The translations under genes were made by a program, and so were the position numbers. Shown here piece after piece: positions 23,351 through 48,935 of a DNA stretch of 64,000 bases. The notes below the pieces were generated by a model. The model saw only the letters and a program-made list of their open reading frames with translations, ran no database searches and was not told the DNA's origin. Source of the stretch: Strigamia acuminata (taxonomy: Eukaryota; Arthropoda; Chilopoda; Geophilomorpha; Linotaeniidae); assembly GCA_949358305.1 (NCBI GenBank), contig OX442314.1, positions 1,240,001 to 1,304,000 of the forward strand, in the 5' to 3' direction. Within the stretch, counting starts at the first letter, position 1; the number at the start of each line of letters is the position of its first letter.

Positions 23351-25715
23351 GAGAAAATAAAACGTGTGTGGAAGAGTAAATGTTCTTTGGTGATCGCCAT
23401 GAGTTCGTACTTTGTCGTGGGCGCGAAATGTGTGTGATATATATGCTACTATGCGTGATGTAGCGCCGTCAGCGCGTTTCAGCACGCGATGTAGCGCCCT
23501 GAGCGCGTCCAAATGCGTACAGGTGTTCGACAGATGTGCCAGGGCTTCACGTGCATACACGAAACATAAACATGAAGAAAACAGAAAAAACCGTTGTGTG
23601 TGATGTTTATAAAGACACATTACACAAAGAATACTACTCTTCATACAAAAAGCAATAAACTTTATACATATTGCAATAAACTTACAAAATGGTAAAAATA
23701 AAATACTGGAAAACATGGCCTTGAATAATAGTGGAAAACATGGCGTACTGCCTTGAATACCCCCTTGAATACGTCGCACCGCATCATCTCGCCTCACTTC
23801 CCGTCTTGGAAATAAATAAACGCCCCGGCGTTTATTCGAGGCAATGTCCAACTTGGGCTTTCATTCGCGCCTCACATCCCGCCTTGGTAATAAATAAACG
23901 CCCCGGCGTTTATTCGAGGCACATCACCCACACCTCCCCGGCGTTCAAACGAGTAGCTGCGCGTATTTGACCCCGGTTTTTATTCTTTCAAATTGTCGTG
24001 TGTTTTCAAAGTTCTTAATTTGTTCAAAAACAAACAAAATGGCTATTTGTTGATTTTTAATTGATTTTATCGATTTCTGTTCGTTTTTTGCTGGTTTTTA
24101 ATCGATTTTTCTGTATTTTTGATCAATTTTTGCCAATTGTAATCGTTATTTGTCATTCTGAATTGATTATTGTCAGGTTTCAGTCGATTTTTGTCGATTT
24201 CTGATCAATGTTTATACATTTCTTATCATTTTGTGTAGATTTCTGTTGAATTTTAATCATATTTCTTCGTTTTTATTCAATTTTTGTCCCATGCTCCGCG
24301 ATCAGTTCGAATAATTGACACCATACTGTGCTTTTACTCATATTCAAGATGGCGTCGCAAACTCAAGGTCGAATTCCGCTGAATTCATTTATTGCGACTG
24401 TTTGCGCTCCATACATGCGAAAAGGATTATGGGAAAAATCCTCAATGCAGGTCATTTTGGTGTCAAATGAGCGAGGAAGGCTGGAGATAAGGAAAATTGG
24501 TGAAATTTCAAAAAAAAGCTAAACAATCAAAATTTACATGAAGCTCAATTTTTCTAACTGGAAATGCATGTATCGTCAATTTCGGGATATTTTAGGGGTG
24601 AAATTGACTGGGAAGGGACCCCCACATTCCCCATGCGTCAACGCGCGCGTTGACGAAATTCAAATCCAGGTTTTCACACAGCCCCACGTTATTTTCGGGT
24701 TCCAATTGCCATATTGCCGTATTGCCTCAAATAAACGCCGGGGCGTTTATTAATTTTCATTAATTTTCCAGACCGGAAATGAGGCGAGGTGATGCGGTAC
24801 GATGCAAAATTGCGAGATGTAGTTTGCTTTATTTGTTAAAACAAATTAGGCGTCACTAATTCACCTGTATTAGGGTTTCAATGTGTGAAATTTCAAAATT
24901 TATCGGTTCCGTCAAAACGCCATTGAAAAGTTACATTTTTATAACGTTTCAATGATGAAAACGGCCATTTTTGATGAAAAACAGCCATTTTTTATAGAAA
25001 AAACGACGAAGAAAGCCATTTTCACTATGAAAAATGGCTGAAAATGACCATTTTGACGAAAAACGGCCATTTTTACTACGAAAAATGGCTAAAAATGCCA
25101 CTTGAGTGAGTGCAAGTACATTTGGTGATGTACTATCGCGAGCGCGCGCGTTTTTGTGCAGTACAATGTGCTGATTAAACCAACAGCATTATAGAGTGAT
25201 TACATTGTTCATTTGTGTTTTTAAGTTACAAAATGGTACAAAATCATAAAATAAACTTGTAAAGTGCAATTTCTGCGGATTGATCAAAATCCGCAAAATC
25301 CGCCGCAAAATTGCGAACAGGGGATCAGCATATAGGCAGCCGTAATGTTAAAAATGGGGTCCCTTTCGCACTCCGCAAAATCCGCATGCGCGCCATAAGG
25401 TTAATTCGTCCAAATCAGAAGAGAAATGAATTGCTAATGGAGGTTTGTCTGTGGTTTGTGTGTTTGAATCGTTCAAGCCGGAGCAATTCCATGTGCTTTT
25501 ATCACGGTAATTCTATTTGTGTATTTCCTGTTTGTGCCAGGTTGGTTGCACTAGTCATTCCTGAATTTCAGATTGTGATACTTTATGAATTTTTTCAGCC
25601 GAACTTTTGTGGATTTCTTCACATGTACCAGTACGAGCTCGCGCGAGATTTTGCATGATTTTGTAAAATTTTGCTAGATTTTGTAAAATACCTGTAATAT
25701 TGGAACTTATATTAA
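23351..25715. other. Non-coding region with AATAAACGCC palindromic repeats
   Basis: Palindromes of the form AATAAACGCC-CC-GGCGTTTATT occur twice in direct orientation (about 23814-23855 and 23888-23926) and once with a GG centre at about 24728-24751. They look like ends or subrepeats of a MITE family. 24950-25090 is a degenerate array of AAAATGGCCATTTTT-like words. Open frames (23324-23851 minus, 25311-25658 plus) show no domain. Confidence 0.4.
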
Positions 25716-26147
25716 CCCTTCCAACCCTAAGATGGGTCATTTTGTGACCCCATTTTAAAAAAATCATTATTTTTATGTGAAATAATTTTTTTTTTAATCT
25801 GATTTTTGCTGACTATTCCTTTGAAACATCAGTAGACACTATAACACAATTGAAATTTTTTTAATTTTTCAATTTTATCTGTAATTTGAACCCAAAGATT
25901 AACTGGGTCAAAAAAGACCCATCTTAGGAGTCTAAAGGACATAAATCATGATCATCAGCAGGCTCCGCTAATGTCAATCATGTCCACCACGTCCATATGG
26001 CGTTCACAACATGACGAGTCAATCTGACCCCATTGGCTAGATGTTCGGAATTCCCTAAAACCCGGATTTTGCGCATGCGCAGAATCTGGGTCATATAATG
26101 CCCATCTTAGGGAGAGATGAGAGGCAAATTCTTTCGGGTTGGAAGGG
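25716..26147. mobile_element. 432-bp piggyBac-type MITE
   Basis: Inverted ends start CCCTTCCAACCC and are flanked by TTAA on both sides (25712-25715 and 26148-26151), the diagnostic target site of piggyBac transposases. Sub-terminal inverted CTAAGATGGG words follow. No coding capacity, so non-autonomous. Confidence 0.75.
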
Positions 26148-26942
26148 TTAATGTGTAATGTTTCAGGGGGCCCACTTGCCATTGGGCAAACTGGCCTTAT
26201 TGCCAGTCCCCCACTGCTTTGTACTGATACTGGACGGACAGTTTCAGAAGGGTTAATATCACCGCAAATCCAACAATAGAATGCGGGTATGAGTGCTAAT
26301 TTCAAAATCCAGATTTTAAAGACCCGCGATTCTGGAAGGATCTGGCGTGAATCCTCCGCATTTTATTATTACTTGTGCGGTGCAGAGAAGTTTCTAGCGG
26401 ACGTTTTCAATTTTTAGTTTAAAATAATTTTAGTTTTGTCTGATCCAAATAAGCAGAAGAGTGAATTCAACTGCAATCAGCAGATTGTCCTCCAAATTGA
26501 TAGAAAAGAAAACGTTGAACTTCAAGAACCTCAGAAATGAAGAAATTCTCGACAATTCTTGAAACAATTTTGTCAAATTTCAACCAGGTTCATATGTGTT
26601 TCCTCAGAGTGTGCTTGGTCCTGCCGCTCTGCTGGACATTTAAATTAATTGACTCTTTCTAGTGCATGTCAAACTAACAATTCGTGTTCATTTAATACAG
26701 ACCTTTTTTAAATTTGTAATGCAACAGATTTAAAATGTTTATGTGGATAGCTTTATTGAAGTAATATTTTATGGCCAGGAAATTTCAAAAGAGTTCACAT
26801 GTGCATGTGATTTTAAGACGAGTTCCATAAAGATAAATAACTTTAAGAAAAATTTTGTTATAGTAAATGAAGTAAACTTTATGACAAATGTAACTTTTAA
26901 AAATTAATGTACAATTTAAGTTATGTCTTCAACATACACGAG
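26148..26942. other. Non-coding spacer between two MITEs
   Basis: AT-rich, no recognised gene, splice structure or repeat family beyond a short G/C-rich patch near 26165-26225. Confidence 0.35.
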
Positions 26943-27158
26943 CAGTGGCGGATCTAGCATAGGGCCAATGGGGTTTGAGCCCAAGGCCCCCAAATTCTAA
27001 GGGGCCTCCAAGATACAAAGCGATGTACTAAAAAAAGAAAAAGAAAAAAGGTCGCTAAAAAAAGGAAAAAAGAAGAAAGGTTGCTATTAAAAATTTCAAT
27101 AAAGCGGCCCCGAAAAAACCTCAAGCCCAGGGCCCCCGAAAAGCTAGATTCACCCCTG
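26943..27158. mobile_element. 216-bp hAT-type MITE
   Basis: Ends CAGTGGCGGATCTAG and, inverted, CAGGGGTGAATCTAGC are typical of hAT elements. An 8-bp flanking repeat (TACACGAG / CACACGAG, 7 of 8 matching) fits hAT target duplication. Confidence 0.7.
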
Positions 27159-27233
27159 CACACGAGCCAGACTATCTCCCTTTACAGTTAGGACTAACAT
27201 GTGACATATGGATAGCTTTAACGTTGCCATATT

Positions 27234-40608
<13,375 letters not shown>

Positions 40609-40982
40609 TCTATTTTACTTCCTATAAACAGATTTCAAACTTGTGAATTGGAAACAACTTGTAATTATTGGATATTGTGCAGTGTTGCCTGCGTTTGGTG
40701 CTGTTAAGAAGGAAAGTTAATAGGTGTCTATCCTTGCTCGCTTCAGAATCGACTGTTCTTTGTTTGGATACCTACTGTAATAAATTCTTATTTGCCCAAT
40801 TGAATTTGTGGTTGCCACGTATCATAGAATAAATAATGAACATGTTTGTTTTTCATTTGTATTCTTTGCTTACCAACTTGTCTAGATATTTTGGATGTTT
40901 CATGACAGTTGTTTATATGTTTGAGTTCATGATAAACATACTATTTACTTCCACTGCTGTGCGTTTCTTCAATATGTTGTCA

Positions 40983-41260
40983 TTTTTATGTCAATTTGTC
41001 TTTTTCATGTTATTTTTATGTCAATTTGTCTTTTTCATGTTATTTTTATGTCAATTTGTCTTTTTCATGTTATTTTTATGTCAATTTGTCTTTTTCAAGT
41101 TATTTTTTATGTCAATTTGTCTTTTTCATGCTATTTTTATGTCAATTTGTCTTTTTTATGTTATTTTTATGTCAATTTGTCTTTTTCATGTTATTTTTAT
41201 GTCAATTTGTCTTTTTCATGTTATTTTTATGTCAATTTGTCTTTTTCGTGTCATTTTTGT
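40983..41260 (+). repeat. 30-bp minisatellite, about 9 copies
   Basis: TTTTATGTCAATTTGTCTTT plus TTCATGTTAT units. The period is a multiple of three and free of stops in the plus frames, which gives three overlapping open frames of 145-175 codons that are rich in Phe, Cys and Val. They have no other support as genes. Confidence 0.9.
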
Positions 41261-42511
41261 GTTTATCATGTCATTTTCTGTCGTTTGTTCTCATTTTCCG
41301 AGAACCAATTATTTTGTATGTTTTTGTTCTCATTTCCGAGAACCAATTATCTTATGTATATAACTTCGTTTTTGACACGAATAAATTTAGTACATCATTT
41401 CACCTTACACCAGAGGAGAGCTGTTCTTGTTGAGCAGCTAGAAACTTATTTGTATTCACACAACTGAACCCTGAAAGGAACTTAGAACATTTTCGAAACC
41501 TGAACTTTTATTTTGACACGCAAAAAGGAGAACTTTTGACATTTACAACTTGGGATTTTCACATAAAGTGAATTGGAGACATCGGTTTTATGAAAACATG
41601 AACATTTTATTGGGTCTTGGGTGTCAATATTGTAAAAACTGGCGTTTTACTCCAGGTTAACATTCCCTTTAATGTGTCATTTATTTGTTGTTTTTGTATT
41701 TTAATTCCATAACATTTTATTCTGGGTTCACATTCCCTTTAATGTGCCAATTTTGTTGTTATTTCGTATTTCTCTTACTGATAACTTTACATTTAACATT
41801 TGTGTATTTTTTATTCGTTTTGATGTAATATTTCAGTGCCATTTATTTGATTTCTATATTTCATAATTCAATGGTGTTACATTTAACCCTTTTATATGTA
41901 TTTTAAATTCAATAATGTTTACATTTAATAATTTGAGTTTTATCAAGTTTTATTACAATTTGTCATTAACCGGTTGTTTATGATGGTTAAACCGCGTTTG
42001 AAAAGCGCGCCGGTTACGATACAAGGAGAGCCTGGTCCCGAATAAGGGCCCGGGCAACGATTAGCAGCCTGGAGGGTGGCGGCAAGCTAATCCCCTTACT
42101 CGATCATATTCACAAATTTTACCGGGTTTGTTGGAATCGTAAAAATAGAAGAAGATGATGCACACGCGCGGACTTAACAACGCTAGCGTGGCTTATGCTA
42201 ATCTGGCAGGGACCCCTAATGGCGGAGCGGCCAGACCGAGCAAGCGCGCACTAATCGCGCGCAAAAGACAAAATAACAACTCATTAGCTACGTGAATCAA
42301 ATTCTTAGTCCTTTGGCCCGTATCAGCGGCATAAACGTAATGATAACAAAAGATCAACAAAAGGAAGGAAATTCAAAGGTGAGACGCGGAATTAAACACG
42401 CAATATGATATTGCAAACACTCAAACACGCAGAGTTAACTTGCATGGAGTTATACTGTGAATTAACACAGGAGGAAGTTGCCAAATGCACAACGGCTAAT
42501 TAAAGCTCTTA
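41261..42511. other. Non-coding flank of the BEL insertion
   Basis: AT-rich to about 41960, then a more G/C-rich block (41990-42260) containing CCCGAATAAGGGCCCGGG; this block and 48936-49800 on the other side may be one older element into which BEL inserted. No domain was found. Confidence 0.35.
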
Positions 42512-42516
42512 CAATA

Positions 42517-43057
42517 TGTGAAAATCGGATGATTTTACGTGTGAATTGTTATTTGGATTTCTTTAATATTGTTTAAACTCATAATTGTGTTGATTGAATT
42601 GTATTGTTGATTTGTATTTCCATTTTTTACTTGTGATTTTATTTGATTTGTGTATGTTATATTTTCGTATCATAATATGTTTTATTTCCATTTAAATGTT
42701 TTAACTTGATCTCTTACAATTGGAATGTTAATTCGTTAATCCTTTTAAGAATGTTCTATTCCTCTGAAATTGTAAGCGCTCGCCATTGGTCCTTTGAGCG
42801 CGTCATTTACATACCTCCACCTCGTGATTGCTTGTGATTGGTTCTTCGAACTCGTCATTTACATCACCTGTTTCCTTTATAACTTGAATAAAATTAGTGT
42901 ACTTTTTCAACTAAAACTGTGTGGTTGTGCTCCTTTATACTCCAACGCCATCTTGGACTTCAACGCGATTTTCAACTGTTACATCCACTTGTAGTCAAGG
43001 ACTTTAGAAATTGATTGGTAAACTTTGAATATCTTTTTATTTACTTCAAGTTTAACA
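42517..43057 (+). repeat. BEL/Pao 5' LTR
   Basis: Starts TGTGAAAATCGG and ends TTTAACA, with TG...CA borders. A TATA-like TTTATAACTTG and AATAAA are found at 42877-42892, placing the promoter and polyadenylation signal in the second half. Confidence 0.9.
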
Positions 43058-43115
43058 TTGGTGCCGAAACCCGGGAACATTTTAAATTCCGAATTTATCT
43101 AACAAATCTACTAAA

Positions 43116-46100
43116 ATGGTGAGAAATTTCGAGTTAAAGAACAAAGCATTCCGAGCGGCCATGATGGTCACAGAAACACTCCTGACCACGATCACCACTG
43201 CGCTGAATGGGAGAGCTGCAATTCCGCAAGCCACAATTGAATTATGGCTGCAACAGCTCGAACAAAAGCAGAAGCGAGTGCAACTAACGTTTGACGCCAC
43301 ACTGGACCAAGCAAGAAGCGACCAGGAGATTGACGACACTGTGCTAGCACTCGACGCACTGGAGGACCGCTTGGCCGCATCAAAAGCCGACTTAGGCAGG
43401 TACACTCAAATGAATTACCCACCTAATTTACCCCAGAACATACGACCGAACGCGGACGCGCAACCGGCGGACATCGACGCACTAGCGGCGGCTATTACCG
43501 CAGCAGTGACGGCAGCAACACCACGCACAACACCGACGAACGGTCAACCATTCATCAAACGTAAGCCACTCGAAATACCTAAGTTTGACGGACGTAAGCC
43601 AGAAGAATGGGGAGGGTTTTGGAAGACGTTTTCGATCCAAGTCGGCGACAACGATCAACTGGACGGAACGAATAAGCTTTTATATTTAAGAAATTACCTG
43701 GTTGGAGAGGCGCTCGACGATATAAAAGCACTCGAGATCACCGCAGGAAATTACACCGTCGCAATCGCACGTCTGCAGAAGAAATACGGCGACAAAATCG
43801 TACTCGAGAATAAATACTTGTCTAACCTCATAAATTTGCCATCTGTTAGCAGCGAGCGAGATCGAATAGGTTTACAGAAGCTGCACAGACACGTGGAAGT
43901 CAACATAGAGAATCTAGCCAACATCGAAGTACCACTGGCGGAAATACAGCGGACCATTTTTCCCGTGCTGTCGTCTGCAGTTCCACGTAGTATCATCATG
44001 GAATATGACAAAGACTGCGATGGAGAGCGATCGATAACGAGGTTAATGGATTGGTTGAGTGATCACATTGCTAAACACGCCAAGTACGACATGCTAAAAA
44101 CTCAGTCGAAGCCAGATGCGACCAACAACAAAACGTCGGGAGGGGACAGCAATTACACCAACAAGGGGCGATTCAACCGAAAGGAGAAGGAGCCTCGATC
44201 TGGATCAGCGTCACAATTGTCAGTATTAATAATGAAGTGTCAATTTTGTGATTTAGCAGAACATAACCGGAAAAGATGCCCGCTCACGATGGAGGAGAGA
44301 CGTAAAAAGCTGCAGAAAAAAGGAATTTGCATGAGATGCTTGGGGAAAGTGCCCCACAAGACTGAAGAATGCAGGACTCGCATGAAATGTTACAGCTGTG
44401 AGGGAGCGCATCACACCCACGTGTGCGACACACCAAAAGCTACAGAAGCCGGCGAGGGAATCACCCACACCAACGCAGTCGTTACCACCTGTCCACCCAA
44501 GTCCGAATTTTTGATGGTGCAGATGGTGAAGATGGCCGGACCAACGCACTCAGCTTTGGGAGTGTGCTATATCGATGGGGGAGCCCAACGTACCTTCATA
44601 CGCTCTGAGTTGACTAAAAAACTGAATTTGAGAATTTTAGGCACTGAAACGATAAATTTGGCCGTGTTTGGGCAAGAGCCCAGATCAGAAGTTCGCAACA
44701 GAGTCGAGTTAGTCCTCAGCCCCGCCAACTCGAAGTCGCCAGCAGTCACAATTGAAGCCATCGAAGCTGACCACGTCACGTCCACTCCTGGAGAACAACC
44801 GAACAAACAACTCAAAGCGGAACTACAACGAAGAAAAATCGAAGTGGCCTGCAAGCAAGTTGCGTTGCATTCGAAGGAAGTGGACCTGCTAATTGGAGTG
44901 GACCATTACTGGCGAGTGATGACTGGACAAACAGAATTTTTGGAAGAAAACTTAATTGCAGTAAAAACGAAATTTGGTTGGACATTACACGGACAGACTA
45001 CAAACGGAACGAGAGTCATTGCTGCACCGGTGAGAATTAACAAAATAACACTTACCCCATCAACAGATGATCTTTTGCGCCGGATGTGGGAGCTGGAACC
45101 GATCGGAGTCCGCCACGAGTCGGTCGAAACGAACGACGACGCTGAGACGTTGGAAAAGTTCGAAAAGGCAATCAAGTGGACGGGATCGAATTATTCAGTG
45201 GAGCTGCCGTGGATTGTGAATAGCAACGAGCTGGACGACAACTATCGAGGCGCCGAGCAACGTATCATGTCACTAATCCGTCGTTTCAGAAAACAACCCA
45301 ACCTGTATTTGGAATACAAAAAAGTCATCGACGAACAACTGAAAACAGGCATTGTTGAAGAAATTCCGAATCAAACGGCAACAGGACCCATTTACTACAT
45401 GCCACACAGCCCAGTCATCAAGGAAGAACGCGTAACCACGAAATTGAGAGTGGTATTTGATGCATCTTCACATCGAAAGGGACATCTCTCCTTGAACGAC
45501 TGCTTGTCGAAAGGTATCAATTTTTTGCCGTCATTAATATTTGTGCTGTTGGGATTTCGTCTCGGAAGAGTGGCCATCGTGGGAGACATCAAAAAGGCGT
45601 TTCACATGATCGAAATCGCCTTGAAGGACCGCGACGCAACAAGATTCTTCTGGATTGATGAACACTGGGACGGTGTAGGAAAAGCACTGTTGAAAATACT
45701 GCGACAGACTCGAGTATTGTTTGGCGCTACACCAAGCCCATTTTTGTTGAGCGCGACCATTCGACACCATCTGCGCAAGTTCGAGAAACAATACCCCGAA
45801 ACTGTGAAGTTACTGCTGCGATATCTATACGTGGACGACTTCATCTCTTCGCTCAAAAACGACGCTGAAGCACTGGTAACATTCCGACAATCTAATCTGA
45901 TTTTTGTAGCAGCCGGCATGGAACTCGCCAAGTGGCAAACCAATTCACCAGAACTAAGAGCCAAATTTCGCGAGGAAAATCCCACTGACTCACAGTTGAT
46001 GTCGGATGAAGAAACCAAAGTGTTGGGAGTCAAGTGGAACCCAAACTCGGACGAATTGGGCCTGGCGGTTGAGGAAAATTGCCCGCCTTGCAGGAAAACA

Positions 46101-46652
46101 ACGAAAAGGGAAGTAATAAAAATAACGTCTCAAATATTCGACCCTTTAGGATTTGCCACACCATTCACGGTAACTGCACGAATGTTCTTCCAATCCCTGT
46201 GGCTCAAGAACCTGCCATGGGACGACGAATTGGGCAACGAATTGCTCACTGACTGGAAAAAATGGACAAACCAAATTCCCACGCTAAAATACATTCAAGT
46301 TCCACGTTGGCTAGGATTGGACGAGTTCGACCAGTGCGAAGTGCACATATTTTGCGACGCAAGTCCGAAGGCATACGGGGCAGTGGCCTATATACAGAAC
46401 AGTACTGGTGATTTAATCGAAACCTCCTTTATAATTTCAAAGTGTCGTGTTGCTCCTGTCAAACCACTAACATTACCAAAACTCGAACTCATGGGAGCAT
46501 TGATTGCTGTGCGCCTCTCCGACCAAATTAAGGAGTTGGTGACACACCAAGTGAAATGTTTTTTTGGACAGATTCGCAGATATGCCTTCACTGGATCAAG
46601 AATACGTCCAAACGACCGCCAACCTTCGTTCACAATCGGGTCTTGGAGATAA
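43116..46652 (+). CDS. BEL/Pao gag-pol, first frame (gag, protease, RT, part of RNase H)
   Basis: 1178 codons. In order: coiled N-terminus; BEL-type gag segment (DUF1759-like, [18 protein letters not shown], residues about 150-300); Cys/His knuckles ([33 protein letters not shown], about 375-440); aspartic protease with the active site DGGA (about 484); reverse transcriptase with LRVVFDASS and catalytic YVDD (about 903); then the RNase H start ([10 protein letters not shown], about 1077). The frame is lost at a run of seven T (46559-46565), after which about 30 unrelated residues precede the stop. Gag and pol are in one frame, as is usual in BEL/Pao. Confidence 0.88.
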   Translation: MVRNFELKNKAFRAAMMVTETLLTTITTALNGRAAIPQATIELWLQQLEQKQKRVQLTFDATLDQARSDQEIDDTVLALDALEDRLAASKADLGRYTQMNYPPNLPQNIRPNADAQPADIDALAAAITAAVTAATPRTTPTNGQPFIKRKPLEIPKFDGRKPEEWGGFWKTFSIQVGDNDQLDGTNKLLYLRNYLVGEALDDIKALEITAGNYTVAIARLQKKYGDKIVLENKYLSNLINLPSVSSERDRIGLQKLHRHVEVNIENLANIEVPLAEIQRTIFPVLSSAVPRSIIMEYDKDCDGERSITRLMDWLSDHIAKHAKYDMLKTQSKPDATNNKTSGGDSNYTNKGRFNRKEKEPRSGSASQLSVLIMKCQFCDLAEHNRKRCPLTMEERRKKLQKKGICMRCLGKVPHKTEECRTRMKCYSCEGAHHTHVCDTPKATEAGEGITHTNAVVTTCPPKSEFLMVQMVKMAGPTHSALGVCYIDGGAQRTFIRSELTKKLNLRILGTETINLAVFGQEPRSEVRNRVELVLSPANSKSPAVTIEAIEADHVTSTPGEQPNKQLKAELQRRKIEVACKQVALHSKEVDLLIGVDHYWRVMTGQTEFLEENLIAVKTKFGWTLHGQTTNGTRVIAAPVRINKITLTPSTDDLLRRMWELEPIGVRHESVETNDDAETLEKFEKAIKWTGSNYSVELPWIVNSNELDDNYRGAEQRIMSLIRRFRKQPNLYLEYKKVIDEQLKTGIVEEIPNQTATGPIYYMPHSPVIKEERVTTKLRVVFDASSHRKGHLSLNDCLSKGINFLPSLIFVLLGFRLGRVAIVGDIKKAFHMIEIALKDRDATRFFWIDEHWDGVGKALLKILRQTRVLFGATPSPFLLSATIRHHLRKFEKQYPETVKLLLRYLYVDDFISSLKNDAEALVTFRQSNLIFVAAGMELAKWQTNSPELRAKFREENPTDSQLMSDEETKVLGVKWNPNSDELGLAVEENCPPCRKTTKREVIKITSQIFDPLGFATPFTVTARMFFQSLWLKNLPWDDELGNELLTDWKKWTNQIPTLKYIQVPRWLGLDEFDQCEVHIFCDASPKAYGAVAYIQNSTGDLIETSFIISKCRVAPVKPLTLPKLELMGALIAVRLSDQIKELVTHQVKCFFGQIRRYAFTGSRIRPNDRQPSFTIGSWR

Positions 46653-48394
46653 GAGAAAAATCGAGAGTGGAAGAATGGAATCACGTGCCTGGAATAGAGA
46701 ATCCAGCTGACCGTCTGACGAGGGGGATGGACGCGGAAGCCATGATATCCGACCAACTTTGGTGGCAAGGGCCGGACTGGTTGCGCGGAAGTCGCCAAGA
46801 ATGGCCGAAAGTGCCGTCAGAAACGGTCGAAGAGCAAGACGATGAAGAAATTGCAGAAATTCACGTCGAAGCAGTGCAAACAACCACTAATATTTTTCCG
46901 TTTGACAGGTTTGGATCGCTGTCAAAGGCAATCCGAACGCTGGCATGGGTTTTCAGGTTCGCAGACAACGCTGGGAAACGGCAAACAGACGCCAGTCGAC
47001 GAGATCGAGGCCCATTGAAAGCAGCCGAGCTGACACGCGCGAAATTCAGTTTGATTAAAATTGCGCAAACGGAAGTTTATGGCCGAGAAATCGAAAGAAT
47101 GAGGAATGGCAGACCAGTTCATGGAGAATCAAAGCTACGGGACCTGAATCCACGACTAAACGAAATGGGATTAATCGAGCTGCGAAACAGACTGCATGAA
47201 TCGCGAGATTTGCCTACTGCCACTCAACCTTTGATTTTGCCACCTAAACACAAACTTACAGAACTAATTTTGCATTTTTCACATTTGCAGGTCCTCCATT
47301 GCGGACTGACATCCACGCTATCCAAGTTTCGAGAAAAATACTGGACTCCATCCGCAAGGAGGACCTTGAAGACGATGTTGGATCGGTGTGTCATTTGTAA
47401 AAAAATCAACGGACGACTGATGCGGGAAGTGCCAGGAGCCCTCCCAGCCGACAGGTCGTCCAAAACTCAACCGTTCGCAGTCACCGGAGTCGACTTTGCG
47501 GGGCCCATAATCGTGAAAGGACGGAAAACTAAATCGTACGTAGCTGTATTTACTTGTGCTACCATTCGGGCAGTCCACTTGGAATTGGTGCCCTCACTAG
47601 CAACGACAGACTTTTTGGGAGCATTCGAGCGCTTTATCAGTCGCAGGGGGCTCCCGAAGACGATGTACAGCGACAACGGGACCACATTCCACCGCGCCCA
47701 CAAAGAGCTCGCCGCACTCCTGAACCACACGAAGGACGAGACGTTTCGAAATTATTTGGCCCAAAAAGGCATCGAATGGAAGTTCATCGTCGAAAACGGA
47801 CCGTGGTGGGGCGGGTTTTGGGAGAGAATGGTGCAGACGGTCAAAAGATGTTTGAGAAAAGCTATTGGTTCAGCGCACTTGAACTTTTACCAACTCGGAA
47901 CTTTTCTTGTACAAACTGAAGCAGTCATAAATCGCAGACCAATCACGTACGTGTACGACAACCCAAACGAAATTGAGCCACTTACGCCCGCACACTTTTT
48001 GACCGGCGTGATGTTGACTCACCTGCCCGACTCGGGAACGACAGACAACATCGAACCTACTCAGAGGGAGTTTGTTCGGCAATGGCGCTATCAACAACGC
48101 GTATTGCTCTCATTCTGGAATCGGTGGTCTCGGGAATATTTGACAGATTTGAAAATTCAGACGGGCAAACCAGGCGTGCGAGAACTCCAGCTGGACGACG
48201 TCGTTATAATTGAAGAGCCATTCAAACCACGCCTAAAATGGAAAATGGGTCGAGTGGTCGAAGTTAAGCGAGGTCGAGATAACAAAATCAGGTCATGCGA
48301 AATGGTACTCGCCAGTGGAGAAAAGATGCGTCGACCAATACAACGTCTTGTGCGCTTGGAAGTGGAATCAGGCGATCCCCGCCCGGCAGTGTGA
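46556..48394 (+). CDS. BEL/Pao pol, second frame (rest of RNase H, integrase)
   Basis: 612 codons in the -1 frame relative to 43116-46652. It continues RNase H ([10 protein letters not shown]), then the HHCC zinc-binding domain of integrase ([15 protein letters not shown]), the catalytic core with D (GVDFAGPI), D (YSDNGTTF) and E (GFWERMVQ), and the C-terminal DUF5641-type domain ([10 protein letters not shown]). Integrase inserts the cDNA into the genome. No initiation here is expected; it would be made only by a frameshift or is inactive in this copy. Confidence 0.85.
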   Translation: MFFWTDSQICLHWIKNTSKRPPTFVHNRVLEIREKSRVEEWNHVPGIENPADRLTRGMDAEAMISDQLWWQGPDWLRGSRQEWPKVPSETVEEQDDEEIAEIHVEAVQTTTNIFPFDRFGSLSKAIRTLAWVFRFADNAGKRQTDASRRDRGPLKAAELTRAKFSLIKIAQTEVYGREIERMRNGRPVHGESKLRDLNPRLNEMGLIELRNRLHESRDLPTATQPLILPPKHKLTELILHFSHLQVLHCGLTSTLSKFREKYWTPSARRTLKTMLDRCVICKKINGRLMREVPGALPADRSSKTQPFAVTGVDFAGPIIVKGRKTKSYVAVFTCATIRAVHLELVPSLATTDFLGAFERFISRRGLPKTMYSDNGTTFHRAHKELAALLNHTKDETFRNYLAQKGIEWKFIVENGPWWGGFWERMVQTVKRCLRKAIGSAHLNFYQLGTFLVQTEAVINRRPITYVYDNPNEIEPLTPAHFLTGVMLTHLPDSGTTDNIEPTQREFVRQWRYQQRVLLSFWNRWSREYLTDLKIQTGKPGVRELQLDDVVIIEEPFKPRLKWKMGRVVEVKRGRDNKIRSCEMVLASGEKMRRPIQRLVRLEVESGDPRPAV

Positions 48395-48930
48395 AAATCG
48401 GATGATTTTACGTGTGAATTGTTATTTGGATTTCTTTAATATTGTTTAAACTCATAATTGTGTTGATTGAATTGTATTGTTGATTTGTATTTCCATTTTT
48501 TACTTGTGATTTTATTTGATTTGTGTATGTTATATTTTCGTATCATAATATGTTTTATTTCCATTTAAATGTTTTAACTTGATCTCTTACAATTGGAATG
48601 TTAATTCGTTAATCCTTTTAAGAATGTTCTATTCCTCTGAAATTGTAAGCGCTCGCCATTGGTCCTTTGAGCGCGTTATTTACATACCTCCACCTCGTGA
48701 TTGCTTGTGATTGGTTCTTCGAACTCGTCATTTACATCACCTGTTTCCTTTATAACTTGAATAAAATTAGTGTACTTTTTCAACTAAAACTGTGTGGTCG
48801 TGCTCCTTTATACTCCAACGCCATCTTGGACTTCAACGCGATTTTCAACTGTTACATCCACTTGTAGTCAAGGACTTTAGAAATTGATTGGTAAACTTTG
48901 AATATCTTTTTATTTACTTCAAGTTTAACA
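48390..48930 (+). repeat. BEL/Pao 3' LTR
   Basis: The same 541 bp as the 5' LTR; the visible differences are GCGCGTTATT for GCGCGTCATT and GGTCGTG for GGTTGTG. The pol stop codon lies at its very start. Confidence 0.9.
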
Positions 48931-48935
48931 CAATA

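Larger units (their letters stand above)
42517..48930 (+). mobile_element. Full-length BEL/Pao LTR retrotransposon
   Basis: Two 541-bp LTRs (42517-43057 and 48390-48930), 5-bp target duplication CAATA (42512-42516 and 48931-48935), a primer-binding region TTGGTGCCGAAACCCGGG directly after the 5' LTR, and gag-pol. The LTRs differ at about two positions, so the insertion is recent. One frameshift in the RNase H region separates pol into two frames. It sits between the second channel gene and the orphan channel exons. Confidence 0.9.

Noticed and set aside
40836-41467. Phe/Cys-rich frames of 145-175 codons
   Set aside because: A 30-bp minisatellite read in three frames.
41990-42260. Possible tRNA or structured RNA in a G/C-rich block
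   Set aside because: No cloverleaf, no A/B boxes that fit and no other RNA-gene signature.
43082-46883. Several minus-strand frames of 60-143 codons
   Set aside because: Antisense shadows of BEL gag-pol.
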